Source: Lutjanus erythropterus (taxonomy: Eukaryota > Chordata > Actinopteri > Lutjaniformes > Lutjanidae). From it: 64,000 bases of DNA. The notes under the pieces were generated by a model, which saw nothing but the letters and a program-made list of their open reading frames with translations, was not told the DNA's origin and searched no databases. The translations under genes and the position numbers were made by a program. The stretch is from assembly GCA_020091685.1 (NCBI GenBank), contig CM034604.1:6375820-6439819 (forward strand), in the 5' to 3' direction. Shown here one piece after another: positions 50,637-62,474 of the stretch (the first letter of the stretch is position 1; every line of letters begins with the position of its first letter).

Positions 50637-50825
50637 ACGCACACACACACACAGCACAACTCCTCTTCGAACTTTTATAGCCACGACTACGAGTCTGCAG
50701 GGAAGACCAGACTCTCATTTGCGGTTGCTCTCGCCATCCTCACCCACACAGAGACACCCCCACTCAAACACACTCCGGAACAAACACACATACTCACACG
50801 CACACACACACACACACACACACAT
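50637..50825 (+). repeat. (CA)n microsatellites
   Basis: A short CA run at 50637-50653 and a longer interrupted one at 50790-50823, separated by CA-rich sequence. The translated ORFs here are low-complexity. Confidence 0.95.
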
Positions 50826-51419
50826 ACAGACGGCAAATGAACAAGTCTGCCTCCTTTCACCTCCCGTTTTCCTCTATATATGAGACTGCAGGTGGTAAAA
50901 TACACTTTCTGGCAGCTGCAGTGAAGGCCTTCAGCACTTGTTCCTCAAAATCTGTGAACAGTTGAGTGCACTTACTGGGGATTGTGTTTAGATAATAACA
51001 ACCTGTTACCAGCAATGTCAACCTGCAAAAACAATCAAAATGTGCTTTTCAAGCTGGGTGATTCAGCTGTTTCCAGAGTGAAGCTGCTCTTGAGGACCAG
51101 CCTGGCATCACTGGATAATTCACAAATGCAAATGCAAATTGTCTGGAATCTCTAAGTTCATTTTGGATTTCCAAGAGGTGTTTCAAACAGTACTGTGTAA
51201 TACCTCTGGATGTAATTGGATAGACCTACAGTAGATGTCAGAGCAATGAAGTGTGTGACATAGTACTGAGTGACACGTGCAAGCTGGGGTGATGCTTGGT
51301 CCATTTTCAAGCAGGGAAAAATGCCAGACTGGTCGCAATCTTTCTCAATTTAAAACAGTAAGCAGCAATGAAAGGGCCACGGCCTCAGTACTGGACCCAG
51401 TAGGGCTCTGAATTCTCAA
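50826..51419. other. Intronic sequence, nothing recognised
   Basis: No supported feature. Confidence 0.35.
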
Positions 51420-52070
51420 TATCAATGTCCAGTGTCACTTCAAGTTCACTGTCACTTCCTGTTTCCACCATGTGGTGCTAGAGACTCACCGATCAACACC
51501 CATTAATCAAACGTGAAGTTTTGGGCAGATTTGACCTTGTATGCTCAAATTACAGCAACTTCCTGTTCCACCTAGGACTGAACAAGTACACAGAAGATAC
51601 AACAACTTCCTGTTTCTCAGTGAAATCTAGAAATTTGCTGCGCCACAAGGGTAAAACTGTTTGCTCAAACCTCACATTTGTCCCAGTAAAACCTTGTCAA
51701 GGTCTTAGGGCTTCTCTTACCACAATTGAGGTGAATTTTGGGCAACCGGGAGGAACATATCAACTTCAAAAACATGTCATTTCCTGATGGTGCTATGACT
51801 GTGACCAAACTGGCATGTCTTATGGCTGGGACTCTTATCAAACCTGTGAAGCTTTGGGTAGATTTGTCCATGTACACTCAAGTTACAGCAGCTTCCTGTT
51901 TCATGGCAAAACCTCTAAAGTCAACGTCATATCATGGCCACATCAGTCGTTGCTCAGATTCTACACCAAAATGTGTTTCTGAAAACATTTGAGGCGAGAA
52001 ATAGGCAACGCACTAACAGAATCGTTTTATGAGCCTGGTGTTTTGCACCCGAAAAGTATGATGTGTGATG
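51420..52070 (+). repeat. Diverged tandem repeat with ACTTCCTGTTT words
   Basis: GTGAAGTTTTGGGCAGATTT...CAAATTACAGCAACTTCCTG (51511) recurs as GTGAAGCTTTGGGTAGATTT...CAAGTTACAGCAGCTTCCTG (51844), spacing about 333 bp. Further CTTCCTGTTT words are at 51455 and 51605. This resembles a repeat common in fish; the 88- and 84-codon ORFs are incidental. Confidence 0.65.
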
Positions 52071-52263
52071 AGAAATCTGGAGTGGTGACTCTCTTCTAAA
52101 TGAATGGTTGTGATTGGCCTGATGAGAACAAGATATCTGCCAGAGCAAATGAAACATGAGCTTGCAGATTCTTCTGGTTCCCAGCTAGTTGAGGATAACT
52201 GGACATGTTAGGGTTTTAGCATCTGTGGGGAATTTAAATTTGATTTTTCATTTTTTTTTCTCT

Positions 52264-52305
52264 TGTGGGGTCACTCAGGGTTCAAGCCTAGGTCCCCTTT
52301 TATAT
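52264..52305 (+). pseudogene. LINE reverse transcriptase scrap (GVPQGS block)
   Basis: One frame reads CGVTQGSSLGPLLY, matching the C-GVPQGS-LGPLLF turn of L2/Rex-like RTs. Nothing else of the RT is continuous on either side. A second, diverged version of the surrounding sequence starts at 53169. Confidence 0.55.
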
Positions 52306-52976
52306 CATATATCTTATATCATAGGTCTTCCTAAAACAGCAACTAACGGGTCATAGCTTTGGAACAGTCAACCAGGCAGAGTGTCTGTTGAGGCTGGGAT
52401 TTCTCTACTTGCTGCACAGTAAGAACGATACTCGGCCAACAAAGAGTTTTATCTTTCCAAAATCAAAAATACAAGCGCAAAACCAACGAACATAGACTTG
52501 AAATTTTAAAATATGGTTTGGGTTGTGTAAGTGAAACGAGCGATTATGTGGCTTTTGAAGACAGCTGTCTTGATTAAAATACAGGCATATCTATTTCATC
52601 AGATGCGCGTGAGATGAATGTCTGAAAAACACAGCTGAAAAGCTGGACGAGCTGTTAGTTTTATTTCTAAAGCAAACTGAGGATTGACACATCTGCTGCA
52701 TGGGAGCCAGTATATCACCAGCCCTGGATGCTACTAACTGTTACATCTATCTTACCTGCTTCTTATTGGATTTGGGGAGGTTTACCAGAAATCTGTTTGC
52801 CAAACTTATCAATTGGTCTTCGTCCTTAACGCATTTTCTCACACCTTAAACACATTGCTTGAAAATACTGAGAATAAAACATGAATATCTGGTAAACAGG
52901 TTCCTAGATGTTGCTCTGAATTGGGCTGTTTCTTGTCCAACGGGTCCTCTGTTTTAATTAGAGAAGCGTACTTTTG

Positions 52977-53168
52977 GTGGCCAGGTAGCTCAGTCAGTAG
53001 AGTGGCTGTGAGTCCTCTGCAGCATCATTCCCGCTTGCAGCCTTTTGCTGCTTGTCACTCCCCCAATCTTTCTCTCTCCCTCTCTCACGATCTGATTGGT
53101 CACACCCCACTTCAGCTGTGCTATCGATTAAAGGCATAAAAATCCCCCCCTAAAATAAAAAAAAAGAT
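52977..53168 (+). mobile_element. tRNA-derived SINE with A-rich tail
   Basis: The head GGTAGCTCAGTCAGTAGAGT (52984) is a tRNA D-arm/box A sequence. It is followed by a degenerate box B region, then TTTGCTGCTTGTCACTCCCCC, a CTCTCTCCCTCTCTC run and an ATTAAAGGCATAAAAATCCC end with an A-rich tail, the usual order in percomorph SINEs. It sits between the two LINE RT scraps. Confidence 0.75.
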
Positions 53169-53300
53169 GTGGTCTTTTCTTATGGTGTTGCTCAGGATTC
53201 AATCATGAGTTCCCTATTATTCTCAATCAACATACTGCCCATCTGAAGAAACAATATATAATATCATTGTAATGTGGATGCTACGCAAGTGACCACTCCC
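53169..53300 (+). pseudogene. LINE reverse transcriptase fossil
   Basis: A single frame gives VVFSYGVAQDSIMSSLLF, SINILPI, a stop, then after six codons YHCNVDATQVTTP. These fit the GVPQGSILGPLLFSLYMLPL and FHCYADDTQLY blocks at the correct spacing. The catalytic Asp-Asp has become Val-Asp and there are two stops, so it is long dead. Confidence 0.65.
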
Positions 53301-54169
53301 TAAAGCCCTCCCTGAAACTGCAACTGACCAATTATAGCTTGGCAACAGGCACGGCAGTTGATAAGGTTGGAATTTTGCTACACGGGGGACCTATAGTAAA
53401 GAGAAACGTGCTATCCAAAGACTTTCTAGCGAGGTGTCTTTTGCCTTACAAAAAAAAAAAAAATGCAAGCTCTAAGCTGGATAAAATAGACCTGCCATTA
53501 CTTGGCCTGTGAAGACAGTACTGAACTGACTCAAATAGAAGCATAACAATTCCAACAGATGATTATTAGCCTAAAAAACATCACGTTCATATGCAGACGT
53601 GTTAGAGATTAGGTGGCCGCTGACAGTCTCAAGTTGCTGATTGGATTGGACTGTCAACAATGAATGGTGCATGGCAGAGGAAGTCTTGGCCCAAATATCT
53701 GCTGGCTACACTGGAAGCCCCAAAACAATGGCCATTGTCCCAGGAGGCTAAATTGCCATCAGATGATAGCTGATGCAGTCCAAGATGTCTAACTGTTCTT
53801 TATTTGGGAAGATTTACCAGACATGCGCTGGCCAATACATTTCTCATGCAAATGTGAAATTTTTGAGTTGTATGTCTAAATAATTTAGGTGTTTCTATAG
53901 TAAATAATACTGTAATATTGGCTAACTATTTTCTTGTAATACAGTAACAACGCTTCTTCTTTATTTATGTGTCTTCTACATGGATCATTACCTCATTAAG
54001 ATGCTGACCTCTTGCCCGGGATATGCAGTTTCAGCCTCAGTCTTTGTTTTATCAGCATTAAAATCATATATCATAAAATACAATTACATTTTGTCTATAG
54101 CCATCAAATTGATATTTAAGACCCTTAAGCACTGACTTTTCCAGCGGACTCTTTAATTATATTCCACTG

Positions 54170-54540
54170 AAAAAGTCAGCCAGAGATGGGTTTCCCTACC
54201 AACTCAAGGAGCTGCCAAGTCAGCTGGCACAATCGACAGTCTCCACTTAAAATTATAAGCCTGCTTTTGTCTACCTCTTTGTCTGAAATCAAAGGCCCAT
54301 TCAAAAGCTTGCTAAGAACCGAGTGGTAAATCAGCCATGTTATTATTATAATGTTGGGTTGGGTTTACCAAAGGGTCAATCATATTCCCCAATGTGGCCT
54401 GCTGTTATGGATTTTTCCTCCATTATCTCTACATTGCTGCTATTACTGTCCAGTTGAATGACTCAATTCAAAGATCCTTATAATTACTCCTTCCCCCGGT
54501 CCCACTACCTGCATTATTAACAGTATAACATCAGGTCTGG
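54170..54540. promoter_or_regulatory. Possible conserved non-coding block in intron
   Basis: Repeat-free unique-looking sequence between two LINE fossils, with homeodomain- and SOX-like words (CATTATTAAC, TTATTATTATAATG). Ranked only on texture. Confidence 0.2.
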
Positions 54541-54569
54541 GTGCTCTATCTAAATGAGAAGCATGTAAT

Positions 54570-54776
54570 CTGGGTGTAATTTTTTGACTCGGAGCTGTAA
54601 TGCAACGCTCAGGTCACTAAAGCACTGCAGTCTTGTTTTATTCGAGGCATATCACCAAAATCAGGTCACGATCCTCTCATTTTCAGACCCTGGGAAGGTC
54701 GTGAATGCTTTTATCTCCTCCGGTCCCGACTACTGTTACACTCTTTATTCGAGCGTCAGCAGGCACTCAGACTCAT
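54570..54776 (+). pseudogene. LINE reverse transcriptase C-terminal fossil
   Basis: LGVIF at 54570-54584 is followed, after a one-base frame change, by CNATLRSLKH, then LSFSDPGKVVNAFISS and PDYCYTLYSSVSR. This is the LGVIFDS.L.F..H...., FLS..D.EKLVHAFISS and LDYCN.L block of L2/Rex-like LINEs. It may belong with the RT scrap at 53169, but the gap is about 1 kb longer than in an intact element. Confidence 0.8.
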
Positions 54777-55559
54777 GACCTCAGGATTTCTCAAATCCCA
54801 GTTATGGTGCCGGCTTTTTCTTTCAGAATGGGCACTTATTTCAGGTAATTTTCTGGCCATGAATACTGGCTTAGCTGGTGATAACCACTATAAATGATTA
54901 CTGTATGAGCTGTGTACAGTATCTTACTGTAGATTTCCAATGCATTCTGGGAAAGCATTACTCTAAAACTAAATACAGTAATACTAATTGACCACAAACC
55001 TCCATCTTGATTTAAGTGGAATATTTGCTCAACTGTTTTATTGTAAGTTTTAACACCATAGCTCAGGAAAGTTTCCTCACAACTTTCACTTCAGGCAGTT
55101 AGCCTGTTCTGTTGTGTCCTCACGTCTGTCTGCTGACCTGCCACCTGCTTTAGCATCAATATCTAGTGAGTGGTGAATCTAATGTTAACATTAGTGTAGA
55201 AAACAAAAACGGCTCTGACTTTTACGTTCTCTAATGCTACCAAAGCTAGCTAACTTAGCTAATTAACATTAGCATAGCATAACTGTCCTGTGCTTGTGAA
55301 TAAGTTAGATACTGTTAAAGTACAATGTGAGTATATTTAGACTGATGGCTAAAGTTAATTAAACTTTCTATATGTTGTATAATGGTGTTGAAATTGTTTT
55401 GAAAGAGATCTGTTAATATCGTTGCGTTATTATTATTGTATTCAAATCAAATTGCACAATAAATTTTATGCTGTTTTTGCTGGCAAGTCCTATACTGTCC
55501 TCTTTCTTACTTTACATCAACAAAATAACAGTATTATATTGTAATAACAGTGACATACA

Positions 55560-55835
55560 ACCTACTGTAGGTTATACAGTAGTATTGTACAAATAAATTA
55601 GTCATATTTTCATTATAGTACAATACTGCACTTTATTTTACAGCGTGCAAAAAAAGTATACTGCTGTACTTCATTATACAATATTCCAAAAAAACAACAG
55701 TATCAGACTGTACTTAATTGTACGGTATGCCAAAAAATAACAGTATAATGCTGTATTTCATAATCCAGTATGCCAGAAAGTAACAGTATGATGCTGTACT
55801 TCATTACACAGTATACTAGAAACAGATATAATATA
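55560..55835 (+). repeat. 43-44-bp minisatellite
   Basis: Unit of the type GTACTTCATTATACAGTATG plus CCAAAAAATAACAGTATAATGCT. Starts are near 55666, 55710, 55753 and 55796, with more diverged units before them. The words ACAGTA and TACTGTA make it partly palindromic. Confidence 0.85.
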
Positions 55836-56086
55836 ATAGGTATAATAGAACAGTGTAAAACTGGACACCATTTTACAGTATACTAAATCTACTGTGGCTT
55901 GTTCTATGATCATTTTACTGTGATATCAAATACCACATTTACTGGATAACTGTTTCCAGTAAGCTAATTTGACAATAATAAATTTGACATTTTACAGTGC
56001 ACACCCTCTGTGATACTTTACTGGATCACCTGTTTCCCTCCCTCTAATGGGTGATAGCTTGTGCTGTCTGCCTCTACAGCGATATG

Positions 56087-56600
56087 TCAGGAAGCATGGA
56101 TGGATAAAGATAGAAAGAGAGATGAGCAGCTGTAGCTCAGAATGAACGGATGAAGAGGTGAAGAGGCGTTGTATCTCAAGCCTCTCCCAGATGCAGGTAC
56201 AACCCTGAATGGATCGTAAGGGGGCAGTTTGTCACCGGCTGTCCGGCAGACTATTTTCTCCAGAGAAGAGAGGCGGGGGAGTAAAAAAAAAAAGGGCCCT
56301 ATAGTCTCACAGCCTGACCACGTTGCTCCTATAATGGAGGCCCGTGCTGCAGTTTGCCCTCCCCTCGTCCCCTGGCCCACACCAAAAAGCCACCGAGTCA
56401 TTAAACTAAATTACTGCTGTAAAACTTCGGTGGCACGCACACCCGCAAAACACATCCATCACGTGGCGAGGGAGCATGTCAGCCGCTCCCGCCTACCTTG
56501 GATTCTTCCAATCAGGACGACTGTTAACCATGGTGGCTTGTCACACAGGTGGAGATGACAGAGGAGCCATTATCGCCAGGAGGAGGTCTCGGCACAGAAG
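56087..56600. promoter_or_regulatory. GC-richer intronic block, possible conserved element
   Basis: Higher GC than its surroundings and repeat-poor, with open frames on both strands (104 and 109 codons) that overlap each other and show no domain. Coding is unlikely; a regulatory role is speculation. Confidence 0.2.
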
Positions 56601-56799
56601 AGTGATCCAGACTCAATAAAAACAGATGATGGAAGCAGAGGTGGCAAAAGTACACACAGTCTGTACCCAAATAGAGGTACAGATACTTGTGTGAAAAACA
56701 ATACTGTGGTAAAAGCAGAAGTTTCAATCTACAGTAAAAGTGAAAAAGTACAGGCTCTGACATGTACTCTGTAAAAGTAAAAAGTCGCCCTCTAATGGA

Positions 56800-57315
56800 A
56801 ATTTCTACTGACTTTGTCTTGTTACATTGTTTTCATCATGTTATGTCTTTAATGTAGATTTATACTGGTTACAGCTTTTACGTCGTTTTTGTCCCGTTAA
56901 GTGTTTTACATAATTTTTGACTTGTTACATCATTTTTGTCATTACGTCTTTTACATTATTTTTGTCTTGTTATATTGCTTTCATCTTGTCTTTTAAGCCT
57001 TCTTCTTTTTACCTCTTTCACATAATTTACGTCTTTCATCTTGTTATGTCTTTATCATCTTGTTACTTAATTGTTCATCCTGTTACTTTATATTTCATCT
57101 TGTTACATCTTTTTTGTCATGTCACATATTTTATGTTGTCATCTTGTTACGTCTTTTTTTCCAGTGACTTTTCTTGTCTTTATATCTTTTATCGTCTTGT
57201 TACATTTTTTCATCCTTATATTGTTTTTTGTCTTGTAACATCTTTCATGTGGATTTTTGTCCTTAAACATCTTTTAATCTTGTCACGTCTTTTTTTGTCT
57301 TGTTACGTTGTTAGG
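56800..57315 (+). repeat. Degenerate T-rich minisatellite
   Basis: About 20-24-bp units of the type TTGTTACGTCTTTTTTGTC / ATCTTGTTA, about 515 bp in all. Its texture resembles the array at 912-1490 but the unit differs. The 133-codon ORF over it is a repeat translation. Confidence 0.85.
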
Positions 57316-57559
57316 TAGGCGGTGCACAACGACATAAAATAAAAGTAATTGATAATTCCACTCAAATGCATTAAAACTAAAGTAACAAGGCTGTTTTGAA
57401 AATGTAAGAAGTAGAAAGTACAGAGATTAAGTGTTAACATGTAGAAAGTTGTCAGAAAAATAAATACTAGTAAAGTACATATACCTAAAATGTCTACTTA
57501 AGTACAGTAACAAAGTATTTGTACTTACTTAAATTATAAGAATTGATTGAAGTGAAAGT

Positions 57560-57960
57560 GAGGATGAACACAGGTGGGGGCCCAAAAGCAGCCTTCACAT
57601 TCAAATCAATATTCAGGTGATAACACTGCTTATAAACCCCGGTGTTTCCACAATTCAGCTCTTGATTTTAAATGCACATTTCAGCATTTGTTGCCCTGGC
57701 TAATTGCAGCTGTTAGCTCATGCGCTCTTTTAGCTGGAGGTGAGCTTAACCCTGCTGCAGAGGCTAACGCACAGACGTAATGACTACTGGAAAGACAGTG
57801 TCATTACCCAGACTGTAAGATGAGATTCACACACTGCTCGCAGGCAAAGCATCAGACGGCAATTAACGAAAACGAGCAAGTTCAGGGACTCATTCCTCTT
57901 TGGCCTCAAATTCCACTTAAAGGCCCTGAAAACCAATTTTCCTCCCCTGAAGAAAAGGCT
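57560..57960. promoter_or_regulatory. Candidate conserved non-coding block
   Basis: Repeat-free, balanced composition, with CTAATTGCAGCTGTTAG (TAATTG plus an E-box) near 57699, AATGCACATTTCAGCATTTG near 57671 and GCAATTAACGAAAAC near 57859. It looks like vertebrate developmental enhancers by texture only. Confidence 0.25.
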
Positions 57961-58889
57961 CCTACATGAAGAAATACAGTGATTAACTGCTCAACTTACA
58001 ACAGTTATTTCACGTCTGTATTTGTGTTTTTGTCTCAGCTTTTCTCTCTGGTTTTCTGTAGGTGGGACTGAGTGCAGAAAGGTGAGGTCACATATGTCCA
58101 AGCTCCTATCAGGATTTAGCGATGTTTGAATTGAAGCATGACAATAGTTGTGGTGTTGTTTGCTTATGTCACAAGGTTGTTCGTCAGATCTGATCAAACC
58201 ATTTCTGTCCTGATAAAGCAGATCAAGTCAGACTCGAGTCACAAATTTGACAACTTTAGACTTGACTTGGCAGAATGCCGCTATTCATTCTCTGCAAGTC
58301 GACACTTAATTCCCCAGACCCACTTTATTTGAATCTATATAACAGGATCCAGTCAAGTTGCAAGAGAGAGCCATGAAGATCTAATGTCATGTTACTGAAC
58401 TTCAGTTGGAAAAATTCTACCATGACTACACGACTGTCAACAACACACTCATTGCAGTATGCAAAACGTGCCAATTGAAAATTACATACAGAAATGCAAC
58501 AACTTCTAATTTCGTTTAACATTTGTAGTTGCACAAAGAACAGTATGACAAGGCTTGGTTATTAAAATTCCATTACATTTGATGAAGAGAGCTTTATGAC
58601 TTGTTCAAGACTTGAAACTTAAAGTTTAGGATTTAAGCCTTGACTTGGGACTCGTCTTTCTTGACTTAGGGCAAAACAACTACATGGTCCCACGTCTGCT
58701 AACTAGTAACTAAAGATGTAAAACCTTTGATGCTTGAGTATCTGGTCTATTTATTTACTATTTAATTGTATTGAGAAATATAGATAAACATTTTTAACCA
58801 GGTTTGCAATGACTTTAAAGAAGACAATGTGTGTTGTCTCTTCTGCTCTGAATCCCTGCTGTTGCTATCAATTGGCCCATCCTGCAGTT
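57961..58889. other. Intronic sequence, nothing recognised
   Basis: AT-rich with short ORFs. A GACTTGACTT-type run of words lies near 58210-58270. Confidence 0.35.
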
Positions 58890-59220
58890 CTAACTAGCTA
58901 GCTAATCTATATCAATCATTAGAAAGCTGGTTACATGAGAGAGCTAATGTTAGTGCTAACAAACTAGCTAGCTAATTTGCTAACATTAGCTAAATTAAGA
59001 TGTGATTATATTGTATATATGTTTCTTTTCCAGGTCCACCTGCAACATCTTTTAACCATCATCAAACTTTCTTTTCAACATGGACAAACCTAGCATAGCA
59101 TATCAAGTACAGGAAACAGGAAAAGGGAAACTTGACAGAGGTTCCACTGGGTACTAAGCTTGGTCAACTGTTATTGGAGCACAGAGCAAAAAGTGGCAGG
59201 ATTTTGGATGGGTCAACTAA
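58890..59220. mobile_element. AGCTAGCT foldback family, copy D (centre and right arm)
   Basis: AACTAGCTAGCTAATCTATATCA leads into CCAGGTCCACCTGCAACATC, AGCATAGCATATCAAGTACA, GGAAACAGGAAAAGG and TGTTATTGGAGCACAGAGCA, then the end GTGGCAGGATTTTGGATGGG. The left arm is absent. Confidence 0.7.
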
Positions 59221-59516
59221 ACTGTGTCCAGATTGGACGATTTCATTTGCTTCAATTTGTGTCCAATGCCAATACAAATCCTGTCACAGACCTGTAAGTA
59301 ATGTTTGCAATTGAATGTCTTATTATTCACAATAACCATCTACATCTTTATGAACGATGTGCGTTGTAGTTGCCTACCTCTAACCATACCTTAAACATTG
59401 TTTTTTTGTTATAACCCATCTTACACTGACCTTAACCAGGTCATAATTGTCATGTACAGATATTGGACAGAGCCAGAATTTAAAAAACACCATTAACGAC
59501 AAATCAGGGTTTTGCA

Positions 59517-59930
59517 GACCTGACCCTTCCTAAATCCCGCCCCTTTTTACTTCGTGCTGCAATAACAGTTGAGCAAACTGGGTACCTTGGTAAACTTTGT
59601 CCTTTCCCTACAAAAACTGACAATATAGTCACATTTTAAGTTAGTTAATGTTAGCAAAACACAGGCTAACTAACTAGCTGATGATTGATGTCGAGTAGTT
59701 AGCGTTTTGCTCGAATTATCTAACTAAATGTGAATAAATGTCACTTTTACAGGTCCCCAACAACATCCTCTAACTATTTTCAAAATTTGGTTTTATTTTC
59801 AACATAAATGAAACTAGAACATAGCATATACATGTACAGGAAACGGGAAAAAAGGAGTTGACCGAGATACCAAGTTAACTCAACTGTCATTGGGACACAA
59901 AGCAAAAAAGGGTGGGACCTGTCATATCTG
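59517..59930. mobile_element. AGCTAGCT foldback family, copy E (both arms)
   Basis: Left: CTTCCTAAATCCCGCCCC, TGCAATAACAGTTGAGC, GGTACCTTGGTAAACTTTG, AGTCACATTTTAAGTTAG. Right: TGTCACTTTTACAGGTCCCC, AGTTGACCGAGATACC, CAACTGTCATTGGGACACA, GGGTGGGAC. A compact (about 400 bp) full palindrome-type element about 300 bp from copy D. Confidence 0.75.
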
Positions 59931-61105
59931 TGTTCTTGTCTGATGATGGGGTTGGTTTTAACATAAACCATCCATGTAAAATATGATTGGTTATTAAATG
60001 AGAGCAACTTTACTGCAAAGAGAGTGATGCAAACAAAATGAAACCGAATTTTGCACCAAAGATAAAAATTCTGTTCTGCTTTGCTTTTAATATCTACAAG
60101 TGTTGCTGCATCGCATAGATTGCCTTTCTAGTCTGAGTATGATTTGGGACACACTCACCCACATACACTCACACTCCCTCCCTCCCCTCCCTAGAACAGT
60201 TGAGCAGCAACACTATCGTGGATTTTGAGTAGGAGTCTGGCTGGCTTTGAAACAGATTCTCTGGAATTGCCCCTGGGTGTGAAACAGCAAATTTGGTCAT
60301 TTGCATTTTCAAGGCCTCTCCTTCTGGAAGAAAAGTCTGTTGCTACTGCTGTTCTGCAGCAAAAGATGGCATTCACATCATTTTTTGGGGGGAGGGGAGG
60401 GGGGGTTCTGTTGTAAAAATAAAATAAAATGCACTAGATGTAACCACAAATAGTCTGCAATAATATAATGTAATTTATTGGAGCAGCTCCTCCATCAGTT
60501 GACTATCTGAGCGGTGTTGAGACTCGGCTGTGTGATTATTTTTATTTTTAGGTGGCTGAGCTACCTGTATCTGTGTGTATGCATGTCTGTTTATTTATAG
60601 GCTCCTGCGTATTTCTGCTTGCGTCTGTCTGCATATACATAAGTGATCTCCAACAGTCATTTGACACCGCACTAAAATAACACCTAAAGCTGCATCGCTT
60701 CAAGTTATGGGACGAGTCAACTGTTTTAACAACAATAAAACGATGCAAATATGAACCTGTTTGTATCCAGCTGCTGATGTCACTTCAATAGGTGGGTATT
60801 TTCAAACGCACAGTCATATAGCTGTGTTTGTAATGTTCAGATCTCCAGCATGTTATTACGACCCCTAGGTCAAAAGGGAACGCAACAAAAACCAGTTGTA
60901 AATGGAAAAATAAAGTTATTTATTTAACACAATGTTGGGAAATTAATGAACAATAAAAAAAACCTGCTAAGGAGAAGGGCTCAACTCAATAAAAGAAATA
61001 TAATAAAAGGAGGACTCACAAAAGAGAAGCAACAAACAAAACAAAATATTTATGCCCTTATTCTGAAAAAGTCAATATTCCTATGAAGCTGTTTGAATTT
61101 CTGAT
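59931..61105. other. Intronic sequence, nothing recognised
   Basis: A G-rich run near 60386-60405. No gene or clear element. Confidence 0.35.
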
Positions 61106-61109
61106 GCAA

Positions 61110-61445
61110 ATAAATGTTTAGAGTGATTATTTATTGATAATTGAATTAAAAGCTATTTTGACCGATTAATCATTTTGAGCCATTAAAAAAATGTCCAAAT
61201 TCTCTTATTTCAGCCTGTAAGATATAAATATTTTTCTGGTTTCTTTAGTCCTCTCTGACAGTCAACTGAACAAAACAAGATATTTGAGGATGTAAACTTG
61301 GATTTTGGAAAACAGCGATCAACTTTTTTCACCATTTGCTGAAATTTTACGGGTCAAACCACCAGTCGATTAATAACTAATTAATAGAGAAAATAACTGA
61401 CAGGTTAATCGACGATGGAAATACTCGCTGGCTGCAGACCTATAA
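61110..61445. mobile_element. CGATTAAT-type MITE
   Basis: The left TTATTGATAATTGAATTAAAAG and GACCGATTAATCATTTTGAG words, and the right CAGTCGATTAATAACTAATT, GAGAAAATAACTGACAGGTT and AATCGACGATGG words, are those of a very common teleost element with ATCGATTAAT ends. The interior has CAAAACAAGATATTTGAGGATG. Confidence 0.6.
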
Positions 61446-61556
61446 ATGTTCCACCAATATTCCCACTTACATGCAGCTGTGCACACTCCTGTTAACATAA
61501 TGAACACAAAGAGAGAGGACAGAGGACTGATAGAGAGCTGAACATGATGATGTCAC

Positions 61557-61660
61557 AGTGAAGTTGACCTTTGACCTTTTGGATACAAAATTTCATGATC
61601 TCATCATTGTATCCTCATAGATACTTGTGTGTAATTTTGTCATAATTAGCACATGCATTT
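61557..61660 (+). repeat. Fish repeat fragment (TTGACCTTTGACCTTTTGG)
   Basis: TTGACCTTTGACCTTTTGGA, then CAAAATTTCATGATCTCATC and ATACTTGTGTGTAATTTTGTC, is a recurring word series in fish tandem/interspersed repeats. It is a short fragment only. Confidence 0.4.
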
Positions 61661-61969
61661 TGTGAAATCAGCATTACGATTGCCCCTAATGGGCTGGCTC
61701 TAATTGTAAGGCTATATAAATATACTTATTATTACTGTTATATGCAATAATTGCCTGCACACATGATAATTTTATTATTTTAAATCCAAAGTTTTCTTTT
61801 TTTATTTTGCGGTGCTGCTACTGTCATTGGTATTTTAGCCACCTTGCTAGAGTGCCATTATTGGAAAAAGCCATATGATTTTGAGATCCTGTCTAGTGTA
61901 TACTGAAAACTAAATCAGGATGCATTCTGGGACATGTAGTTTATGGACACTTCTGGGGAATCTCCCAAG

Positions 61970-62474
61970 CAATGGAAGTGAATGTGACCAGTTTTCAAAT
62001 GTAAAAAAAACAACAGAATAAAATCATAAAATGCCTCCATATTGCTGGTCTGATTTAATCCAAGTCTCCTAAAGCCCCAGCATGCCAAGTTGACTTAAAA
62101 AAAAGTTATTCACACCATGTTTTTAGCCGGAATCTTCACTGTAGATCCTTAGTTTGGAGCCACATTCACGTGCACACGCACACCATCTGAACTGGGTGTG
62201 TGTGGTGCGACGGTCTGCAAACAACATGTCAGGACTTTAAGAGACTTAGATTACGCCAGACGAGCAGTATAGCATTTTATGTTTTTTTTTTTCGAATTGT
62301 TTTTTACTTTTAAAAACTGGTCACCATTCACTTCCAATGTTTGGGTGATTCACTGTTTTCCTGTGAAACTCCAGCAGTGTTTTAAGGACTAACAAAATAA
62401 ACTTGACCATCAATCGGCGTGAGGGTGAGTAGATAATGACTGAAGTTTCATTTTTGGGCAAACTATCCCTTTAA
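61970..62474. mobile_element. Foldback element ending in TTAA
   Basis: CAATGGAAGTGAATGTGACC...CATAAAATGC (from 61971) is mirrored by GCATTTTATG...GGTCACCATTCACTTCCAATG (to about 62340). The right end reads AAAAATGAAACTTCAGTCAT in complement and closes with GGGCAAACTATCCCTTTAA, a hallmark end in teleosts (TTAA at 62471-62474). A matching outer left end was not found, so it may be truncated. Confidence 0.6.

Noticed and set aside
56917-57318. 133-codon hydrophobic ORF that could pass for a membrane protein
   Set aside because: It is the translation of the TTGTTACGTCTTT minisatellite; the apparent membrane segments follow from T-rich codons.
60845-60960. Sequence resembling an LTR end in complement (AATAAATAACTTTATTTT, then GGGGTCGTAATAACA)
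   Set aside because: No matching other end or target duplication was found, so it is not called.
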